Below, in pieces: positions 56,533 through 64,000 of a stretch of DNA of 64,000 bases (position 1 is its first letter; each line of letters begins with the position of its first letter). The stretch spans positions 122,753 through 186,752 of the forward strand of contig SAXG01000080.1 of the NCBI GenBank assembly GCA_012932865.1, read 5' to 3'. The notes beneath the pieces were generated by a model. The model saw only the letters and a program-made list of their open reading frames with translations, ran no database searches and was not told where the DNA came from. Position numbers and translations under genes: made by a program. The DNA is from Amylostereum areolatum. Lineage: Eukaryota; Basidiomycota; Agaricomycetes; Russulales; Stereaceae.

Positions 56533-57954
56533 CTATCTGGCGGCGCCGACGTACTCGTATCTGAGCAAGCGCACTGTCTGCGGCGAGAGCCCGTCCTTGG
56601 ACGAGGTCGCTGCGGAATATTTGACTGGGGGGCTGTCTCAGGCCGGAATGAGATCTTAGAAGACGAGTGTATGCACCGGTCCCACCAAGCTAACAAAGAT
56701 TTCACTTCAACCTGCTCGTCGGGGTCCCCCAGGAGGTCGACGAGACTTCGGTAGAATCGCTCAGAGTCCGTAATCTTGTCTGTGCGTGAAAAAACTCCAG
56801 CGGAATGAAGTGCAAAGCGAACCTGCGATGAAGATGTAGTGAGGAAATAATGACGGGACTGGGTGGAGATCACCTGTGTCGCGACGTAAGCTATGGACGC
56901 CCTTGTAACGCGCTTCATGCCGTGGCGTCGAGCATTTCCTTGCCGAGTTGCCCTAGACTCGCCGTAGACTGAGCTGGGTGAAGTGAATATGTATTTGAAC
57001 GCCTGTCCAATGCCACCAGAAAGTCAGCGTGCATATTACATGAGACGTCTATAAGCTAACCATGACGAGAATGGAGCTACGCAGCAGCCCCTTCCATGCA
57101 TCCTCAGGGTCGTAATGATAGCCTTCATAGAGACAGATGGGCCACTGGTCGCCACTGGGAATCGTCTCGCCGTCACGCAACTGTCGCTGTATCCTGTCCA
57201 TGAGTTGGGTCAGACATCTGCGTCACCGACCGCAAGGGGACTTACTTACTCTTCATCTTCCCAATTCAGCCCGGCGGGACACAAGAGAAACCCTGTTCGA
57301 GGGTGGTTGAAGCCACGAGTTGACTTGATGTGGCGCGCGATTGGTGGATTGAGAGGCTCTCCCGGCTCAGTGATCCAGTCAAGGATTGCCCCCTTTAGAT
57401 TTTTGGTGTCGTCGGAGCGGGCACCGTTGATACCTTTCTGCATCTACAAGAGTGACCGGGGTTTATGAGTGACAGACAACCGTTTAAGTGTGGATAAACT
57501 GACCAGATCGCAGATATAGTCCATCTGGCCATCGTCCTCGTCGTCCTCGCCGAAGATGGCGTCACGAAGCCCAGGGACCATATTGAGGAGCGCCTCGTAT
57601 GTCTCCTGTTCAACGCACTCACTGGGGAGCTTATCTATGAGCGCCGTGTCGGAAAGGATTCAGGGAAGAACGTACGAATAGGGAAGATCGGAGACCGATC
57701 GACGGGCGAGCTCAGGTGCGCGAAGCAATGCATTGGTGACCAGGATGCGGACAGAACACATCCCCGCGACGGTCCTGCCAAAATGCCATCCGTGGTAAAC
57801 GTAAACTTCACTCTTGACTCTGTGGATAGGCCAAGGGTGTCTAACCAAGTCGGAGGAAATGAAGGGCAGGGACTCACGGTCGCTTGCGCGGGCCAATGGA
57901 CATTGCGTCTTGACGCTGTCGCCACACCAGATCGTTGTTCTCTTCTAGAGGCAT
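56533..57954 (-). CDS. DUF6698 family protein
   Basis: Start ATG at 57954 (MPLEENNDLVWRQRQDAMSI). Exon 2 encodes VKSEVYVYHGWHFGRTVAGM, CSVRILVTNALLRAPELA; exon 3 KLPSECVEQETYEALLNMVP, GLRDAIFGEDDEDDGQMDYI; then MQKGINGARSDDTKNLKGAI, STRGFNHPRTGFLLCPAGLN, TIPSGDQWPICLYEGYHYDP, AWKGLLRSSILVM, AFKYIFTSPSSVYGESRAT, TRASIAYVATQVRFALHSAG, FYRSLVDLLGDPDEQ, SLLAWWDR and a tail LRYEYVGAAR ending at 56533. The HFGRTV, GARSDDT, GFxHPxTGxxLCPAG and WWDR blocks are the hallmarks of DUF6698, a lineage-expanded Agaricomycete family of unknown function. About seven short introns with consensus sites. No break seen. Confidence 0.85.
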
Positions 57955-58239
57955 TGCTGCGATATGTTCTGAGTGGGAGGAGGACGAAAAGAAGGATGAT
58001 GATGTGGAAAGACACGGTGGAGATAGGGTGTGACTCGAGGAAGGATGAAGGCTTAACGGCGCGTGAGGAGAGGGTTGTTTCTGTTCTTATGCCTACATGG
58101 GCGCGTGTCGTGACTTGGTGGTGACCGGTGCACATTTGGGTCGCGGTCACATGTTATGCGCATGCAATGGGAGGCAAGGGAGATATGATTTAAAGGCAGG
58201 GTTCAAGGAGGGGCGGGGGTGACACGCAGCCCACGCACC

Positions 58240-58929
58240 ATGGATTCCCAGTAAGTAAACCCGATTGCTGAATGGCCCATAAATTCACCTAGGCTTACTG
58301 TCATGGCGCCGAAGACCGCGCAGGCACGTCGCCTTTGTACTCCCACCCTGCGCGCCCAAGCGCAAACGATCGCAATCTCCAGGAGACCACGTGCGCGGAG
58401 GTTTTCCTTCCAAAGCAACGGGAGGTAGATCCAAGAGCCATATCACTGCCGAAGCCCGGGAGGACGGATCCAAGGGGAAGCGTGCACGCGGAGGTATTGA
58501 GTCCGTCCTCCATCCTACTACTCTTGATTTGCCCAGGAGCACGCGCAAAGCGTCCTACCTCTCGGAGCCGAACATGGGTGGGACTTGCTGGTCCACGAGC
58601 GCAGATTGGATGTCTTGGAGGTCGCTCCCATCTCTACCATGTTGGAGCGAAGGCGAATACCCCCCGACAGGTGGGGAGGCTGAGATGCAAAGAGAGATGT
58701 CAAAGAGGGAGGTTGTGGGCGCCCGCCTGGCGGAAGAACAAGCGAGGGCGACTGCGAAGGCTAAGAAGGCAGAGGTGAAGGTGAGGGACTTTGTCTAGGC
58801 GAATGAAGGGAGGTACGTAGCGTAGTTAGAGTCTCCCAATGAACGACAACGACATCTTACATGACATTGCAGATGGCAAGCAAGCTTGAAGACGCAGACT
58901 TGGTGCTGTGGTCGCATCCGGTCGCGTGA
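58240..58929 (+). CDS. Small basic protein with NLS, divergent from DUF6698 gene
   Basis: Exon 1 is only MDSQ: ATG at 58240, donor GTAAGT at 58251, acceptor GCGCAG. It joins HVAFVLPPCAPKRKRSQSPG, where PKRKR is a monopartite NLS pattern. The body is basic (DGSKGKRARGG, STRKASYLSEP) with a helical Ala/Lys segment (RLAEEQARATAKAKKAEVK). A final intron (GTGAGG...TTGCAG) leads to MASKLEDADLVLWSHPVA and the stop at 58929. The tiny first exon and in-frame splicing are by eye. No family recognised. It shares a 285-bp divergent promoter with the DUF6698 gene. Confidence 0.5.
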
Positions 58930-59084
58930 CTCTCTGCCGTGCCGGTTCCGGTTCCTGTCCTCGGCACCCCGACTTGCGCACAAACTGAATCTTCTCGAGC
59001 AAGAAACACAATTACATTGAAGCAGAGATCACAAGGGAACGCGGATGGCTGAGAAGTACATAATCAAAGCAACAAAGGCAGAGT

Positions 59085-61016
59085 TTACTTGAGGCACCTG
59101 CACTTGGGGCGATGGATGGGCCAGTGGCTATGATAATGATGAGAAAAGGAGTGGTCAGCAGATGGAGACGAGTTCCACAGGATACTCACGCTAGCTGGCA
59201 CGCCTTGTTGCAATATTGAGCACCCCCGCACCCGTGGCAGGTGCTCAAAGGTTTGTCAGCGGGAGAGTTGTGATGCTCGCACTGCGGGTGGAAACAAACA
59301 CAACGGGAGATGAGGTATTCGGACGAAAAGTCCAAAAGGACGGTGGTGCCGAGTTCGATCCAGGCTTCGCGCAAGAACGTGTAGATGTCAACGACGGCCT
59401 GGGAAGCGGCGTCTTGGAGAATGGTGGCCTTTGCTTCATCAAGAGCACAAAGATCGATGTACCACACGCGTTTGATCGAGCTACGCAGACATGCATAGTC
59501 TGCATCGACGCCTTCAAGCCAGATTCGGCGTGCGAGGGCGACACACGTGCGGACGAGCATAGTGCACTCATCTGAAGATGAAGATATACGTAAGAAGTTA
59601 GAATGTGTGGACCGGCCTCGGATAACGGAGCGCTTACCAGCGTCGGGGACGATGGTCTTTGAGACGAGGTGGACGCCTTGTGCGGCGAACCAGATTAAGT
59701 CGAGGCAAGGTGCATCAAGCTTAAGACCTTGTACACATTCTTGGATTGAGGTTTGCCGACGGAGCGCGTCGCTGAAAATTGCCTGGCTGATGTGGGTGTA
59801 AGCAGAGCTCGCATTGCAGTTGCATCACCTACGTGAGCATGAGAAGAGCCATCTTCCACACATCCCAGTGGGTTTCCTCCGTACCGATGCGAGATTGACG
59901 CTCGAGGGCTAGCAGGATGGTGGTAGAAATGGAGCGAGGGTCATGTCGCAGGATCCAACGGCAATACGAGTCGGCGACAGTGACCAGACACAGGAGGTCG
60001 TACAGGGCACGGTCTCTGATTTCATCGCATTTGAGGTCGTCGTCGATCCGCTGGATGAAGGCGTGTATACCGATGTCCCCAACAATGATGTCCAGGACCG
60101 CGGCGCGGATGTCCTCCCTTGAGGTGTGGCTGTAAGCCAATATATTGACTGCATCCACGGCGGCGATCCGTGTCTCCGCAGAATCGAATGCACACAAGCC
60201 CCACAACTTGAGCGATAGCGAGAGAGCGCAGCTGTGACTCCAGCTCAATGACACGGAGGGAAGGGTAGGGTGGACGCTGCTGGCAAGGTTAGTGGAGAAC
60301 TTGGAGGGAGCTGCTGGAACAGGACGTACCTGTCCTTCTTCAAGAATGCAAGGCATCGTAACATGGTCACAATGGCACGACGAGGCTCCACGCGAGGAGA
60401 GGCTAGCCCCACATCGTGGAACCTATCCCAAAGCATTTTGCACACGTTTGGTGCGCACAAAAGGAGGGACATGGCGAGCCAGGTGTAGGTGTGACTTCCT
60501 GGATTGCTTCGGATAAATAGGGTGCCTTCATTCCAGATGCGAGAGAGTGCGCGAGCAAGAAGAACAGGCCAGATCTAGAAACTTTAAGCCTATGTTTTCG
60601 GATGAAGCACGGACACGCACATCCTGGTACGTTGTAAAGGCCTGACCAAGGAAAAGATTGTAGATGGCTTCGCATAGGTCCAGAGCAGACGACCAGAATG
60701 CATCCGCTTGGTCGTGGGTGACGGAGCGGGCGGAGAAGAGATGGCTGAATGCGTGAACGAGACAACCAAGCTCATGCCCTTCCGCGTCCATGACCTCAAG
60801 ATGACCTTCCTTGAGGGTGGCCAACGTCTTGAAGCGTGATATGGCGGCGGGAAAGTCTGCTACCATGGCTTTATACTCTTCCATCCATTGAATCTGGGTG
60901 GCGTCGCCGTTCGCAGTGTCGTCGTTAACATCGCCATCTTCCTTGGGTTGGAGGACGGAGTCCACATTGGACGCTTCTATAGAGACAAGCGCCGATAGGA
61001 AGGGAGCGTCAGCCAT
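59085..61016 (-). CDS. Large helical protein with C-terminal MYND zinc finger
   Basis: Start ATG at 61016 (MADAPFLSALVSIEASNVDS). Residues 30-500 are helical, ARM-like in texture: YKAMVADFPAAISRFKTLAT, DQADAFWSSALDLCEAIYNL, HTYTWLAMSLLLCAPNVCKM, MLRCLAFLKKD, TRIAAVDAVNILAYSHTSRE, LYDLLCLVTVADSYCRWIL, CTMLVRTCVALARRIWLEGV. The C-terminus has the MYND finger CFHPQC...CHGCGGAQYCNKACQLA, then a 70-bp intron and HWPIHRPKCRCLK to the stop at 59085. The intron splits the finger. This architecture (long helical region plus terminal MYND) is frequent in mushrooms; the function is unknown and protein-protein interaction is assumed. Roughly five introns. Confidence 0.85.
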
Positions 61017-61348
61017 GTCCGCAGGATTGAATGGAGAAGGTCGACACGGAGGGACGGAATCGCAGACGTCTTGACTTTGATCTCTAAGTGAGATGCCGAA
61101 ATGGTCTTGTGACCTCGAGAAGGTCGAAAGTGCCCCTTGCGTGACTTCAAGAAGATACAATGCACCCCTTGCGTGACCTGGGAAGCATCCAGGTCTGGGC
61201 TGGAAGGCCGCCTGGCGCAGCCAGGGATAAGGTTGCTGCACGTGCTTCGGAGGATGTCGCTTCTGAGTCTCAAGATTTGAGGAGAGATTTCTGTGAAAGG
61301 TTAAGTTGAGCGTCCGCTGCCCCCCATACCGTTGCATCCCCCCCAACA
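61017..61348. other. Divergent promoter region between MYND and coiled-coil genes
   Basis: A 332-bp bidirectional spacer. It includes a repeated phrase, ccccttgcgtgac, at 61131-61143 and 61164-61176. Confidence 0.5.
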
Positions 61349-62086
61349 ATGGATTCATCTCACCTGAACAACGCTTCCATGCTTCCATCGCCCCAAGCAG
61401 CCCCCAGCACGTCTCCCGACCCCTCTACCCTACCCATTTCCCCGGAGTCCTTGGCTCGCACAGGCATCCTGTTCGCAGAGAATGTGAAGCTCAAGAAGAT
61501 CGGACACGACTTGGAGAGCGAGCTGCGAATCGCGCGCGAGGAGAGCCACCGCATTGCCTTGGACCTTGCTCTCGCTCACAAGCTGTACGACACAGCCGAG
61601 AAGTTCGGTACCCAAGTCGACGATGACCGTGTCTGGGCGGCGCAAGCCTCTGTGGAGGCCCTTGAGGAGCGCGACGAGGCTCTAGATGAGGCGGAAAAGG
61701 CGCGCGAGCAAGTTGAAGCGTTGAAGGACGAGCTTGCTAACCTCGACCAACAAGCACACTCTGGACGCGCGCGCCGCTGAGAGGCGCATCACCACGCTCG
61801 AGATCGAGAAGGCCTGCCTCTCCGAGCGCTGGGAGGCAGCCCAGGAGGAGCGGGCCGCGATGGCTGCTGCTTGGAGGGACGAGACCGCTGGCTTGCGCGC
61901 CGAAGTTATGGCCTTGAGGGTGCAGTTACATGCTGTCGCAATGGAGCTTGCATCTGCAGCGATCCGCGAGGTCAGTTCTTTGTCAACACATGTGGATCAT
62001 CGACTGACGTGTACTTACACACTCAGCGTTCGTTCAGTGTCGCGAGTGCCATCTGGTGCCGGGGAAAGCCAGGAGCGAGTGACTGA
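61349..62086 (+). CDS. Coiled-coil protein
   Basis: Start ATG at 61349 (MDSSHLNNASMLPSPQAAPS). After ~40 disordered residues the protein is one long charged coiled coil (NVKLKKIGHDLESELRIARE, ALEERDEALDEAEKAREQ). Translation would stop at GRARR near 61780. Removing a 43-nt intron (GTTGAAGCG ... GCTAAC branch site ... CAACAAG) restores the frame to HTLDARAAERRITTLEIEKA and AAMAAAWRDETAGLRAEVMA. A second intron (GTCAGT...ACTCAG) leads to RSFSVASAIWCRGKPGASD ending at 62086. No domain beyond coiled coil; dimeric structural or scaffold role presumed. Confidence 0.7.
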
Positions 62087-62588
62087 TCCTCTATGATCAT
62101 GGGTTGGTTCGGGTGCCATCGGGAGTGCGTGTGGGCGGTGTTTTCTGTGCAGTGAACCCCTGAGAGGACAGGGGTGGTTAGGTATTTGTACGAGTACGGT
62201 TGGTTAGTTGGTGATTATGCCTTGTTGGCCTTCTGCGCGGCGTCAGACCTAGCAAATAGAAAGGGAAAACGCACCTCACACTGAACATGGCTGAGTGATT
62301 GTATAAGGAAGGTCGCATGTTTACGCACCAATTTATCACCGCACTGACAATCGCTGAAAGGCGTCTGAAGGGATTCCATAGCGCAGTTAGTAGACAAGGG
62401 GGGCTTAAAGAAAACGGCGCCCGTCGCGGGCTTCTCGACGCACGGTTGGAGAGGAGGTCGAAAACCATTTATTGATTTGCAAGTAGAACACTGAGGGCGA
62501 TGTAGACAGCAAGAGGGTAAGACATGGTCAGAAAGAGATCTATCAACGCGAAGATGGGCAGGGTAACGTCTCCTGGTGCGTGGTATAT
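62087..62588. other. Intergenic between convergent genes
   Basis: Only a weak Cys-rich minus-strand frame (62215-62592) is open; it has no family resemblance and directly follows the stop of the upstream minus-strand gene. No gene called. Confidence 0.35.
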
Positions 62589-63378
62589 TCAAGTGGACCC
62601 AGACGGCCCAGGAAGCGATGAGAACGATGTATGAGGGGACGAGAGTGGTGTAAGAGAGGACAAAGATAACGTGGAAGGGGAAGATGGAGGTGTGGAGGGA
62701 GACGCGGTCACGAATGCCTCATAAAAGGTGGAAAGATCAAATGAAACAGGGGTGGGGGATGCGACTGGAATGGCGGCGGGGGGGTGCGCGGGCGGGAGGA
62801 GTTCTCCTCGGTACTGGTCGGATGGCATAGGGGGAAGAAAAAAGGGGTCCCGAGGGGGCAAAGTTGGCAAAGGGAGTTGGGTCGGAGGGAGGCGTAGCGT
62901 GGATGTCTGACCCTGATAGTCCTCCACCTTCGAGAACGCAGTGCTGAATGATATGTGGTCTGCCCATTGCTTCTTGGCCATCTCGGTAAGCTCGAGCGCC
63001 GCGTCTGAGTGCCGCTGCACTCGGAGATGGTTGGTGAGCACCGCCTTTTGTCGGCGGATGATGTGAAGCCGCTGGCGCCATCCTAGGCAGAGCTCCATGA
63101 TCAATAGATGCAAAGAGAGTGAGGAGACATACCATGCGGGTGACATTTTCAGAGGGTTCTAGCCTTCCAGGGAGATAAACTTGACCAGATCCTTGACGGG
63201 GGGGGTGGGATAGGATGCCACACGGCTGGCTAGACGGTGGAAGGCGGTGAGAGACGATACCAAACTCAAGCACATTATGCTTACCCTTGTCATATCCACG
63301 ATCGGGAGTGGAGAGACGGGGAGGGTGAAGGGGGAGGAGCATGATATGGTGACGGTAGCACGGCGGCATGGAGATCAT
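62589..63378 (-). CDS. Uncharacterised protein, Pro/Ser-rich C-terminus
   Basis: The last exon (to stop at 62589) reads RLHIIRRQKAVLTNHLRVQR, HSDAALELTEMAKKQWADHI, SFSTAFSKVEDYQGQTSTLR and then Pro/Ser-rich sequence. It is preceded by an acceptor near 63080 and by a donor ATG|GTATGT near 63135, preceded in frame by LPGRLEPSENVTRM. The true N-terminus is uncertain: an ATG at 63378 opens a frame, and an intron GTAAGC...GTCTAG near 63235-63290 may be spliced. No family recognised. Confidence 0.4.
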
Positions 63379-64000
63379 GGTTGTCGTCGCGACGAGAGAA
63401 AGTGTAAGGTGAGCGAGGGGGAGGGAAGAACAGCCGTACCAAACTGCCCTGATTCGAAAGCATCTTTCGCACGAGATCGGGAGTTGAAGGGCGCGAAAGT
63501 GTTAGTCCCGCGCTTTAGTCCACTCGGCCTTTCAACTCTATTCCGTTTGCGCCAGCGACTATCAACTTTGGATGATCATGCAACCGCCAGATTGGACATA
63601 GATTGGACGTATTGCACCCATAAACCTGGGAGAAAGTCGAAAAAGTGGCGCGAGCCCGACCTTAGGGGGCAAAGTGGTTCACGTTACGGCGACTCTAAGG
63701 TAAGCTTGTTATTCTTATTCTTGGTGCAGGTCCCCGTTTTCGCGCGAGAATCAGCGTAGGAAAGTGGACTGGAGGATTGGCAGCTCACGCGTTAGCAGTA
63801 GTGCGTGCGGCGGCCGCTCTCGCCAAAAACATTGGACGCCCAATAATATAACAAAACGAACTGGTGAGGGGAGAAATTCCCGCGGGTCATTGATGTCTAA
63901 ACTACGTCCCCCGAATGCCTACCCTTGTTCGACGGATGGTGAGTAGTCTTTTGATCCTCTGAAAATGCTAACCTGACAAGGACCGGCAATCGCGGCTTTC
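63379..64000. other. Window end, no gene resolved
   Basis: Short frames only. A gene could begin near the right edge but nothing recognisable is present. Confidence 0.35.

Noticed and set aside
1..64000. CRISPR arrays, rRNA genes, bacterial operons
   Set aside because: No regularly spaced repeats, no rRNA sequence, and intron-rich monocistronic genes throughout.

Overview
The window is nuclear DNA of a filamentous basidiomycete, most likely an Agaricomycete (wood- or litter-decay mushroom lineage). The genes carry many short GT-AG introns of about 45-75 bp, with fungal GCTAAC/CTGAC-type branch sites. The families also fit: DUF6589, DUF6698, telomere-linked-type RecQ helicase, fungal MYND proteins, F-box proteins, secreted GH16 and GMC enzymes. 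No bacterial, organellar or viral signature was seen, and no rRNA, tRNA or CRISPR.

Layout. 0.4-2.0 kb: a hypothetical coiled-coil gene (-). 2.37-3.99 kb: two copies of one terminal-inverted-repeat element, one 65 bp and one 1,448 bp, each with its own perfect 9-bp target duplication. 4.4-16.2 kb: an F-box/zinc-finger gene, a GH16 gene, an F-box-like gene and the large clamp-loader subunit RFC1, all on the minus strand. 16.6-24.8 kb: two further tandem GH16 genes lying inside a segmental duplication, and a secretory-pathway epoxide hydrolase ending in RDEL. 25.9 kb: a 213-bp TA-flanked MITE. 26.3-28.6 kb: a Gln/Pro-rich gene with a Cys/His motif. 28.88-33.45 kb: a 4.6-kb element with long terminal inverted repeats carrying a RecQ-like helicase and a DUF6589 gene in convergent orientation. 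33.5-36.3 kb: gene-poor decayed DNA. 36.3-46 kb: an NADPH ketoreductase-type gene, a secreted GMC oxidoreductase and a large Ser/Pro-rich gene (+). 46.2-54 kb: an uncharacterised gene, a MYND gene with a duplicated broken copy, a small duplicated gene, and an SH3-adaptor gene. 54-56.4 kb: no gene seen. 56.5-63.2 kb: a DUF6698 gene, a small NLS-bearing gene divergent from it, a MYND/helical-repeat gene, a coiled-coil gene and a hypothetical gene.

How it fits together. Three secreted GH16 glucanases plus the GMC oxidase are an extracellular carbohydrate/alcohol-oxidising set. The shared upstream TATA boxes and tandem arrangement of the GH16 genes show recent local amplification. RFC1 is housekeeping. 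F-box and MYND proteins are families that expand in mushrooms.

The most interesting object is the 28.88-33.45 kb element. Its two convergent genes both lose their expected C-termini at one tail-to-tail junction near 30,550. This suggests an internally deleted copy of a larger helicase + DUF6589 mobile element. I do not know of a description of such an element, but could not search.

Exon boundaries come from reading splice signals by eye. Outer coordinates (start and stop codons) are more reliable than individual introns.
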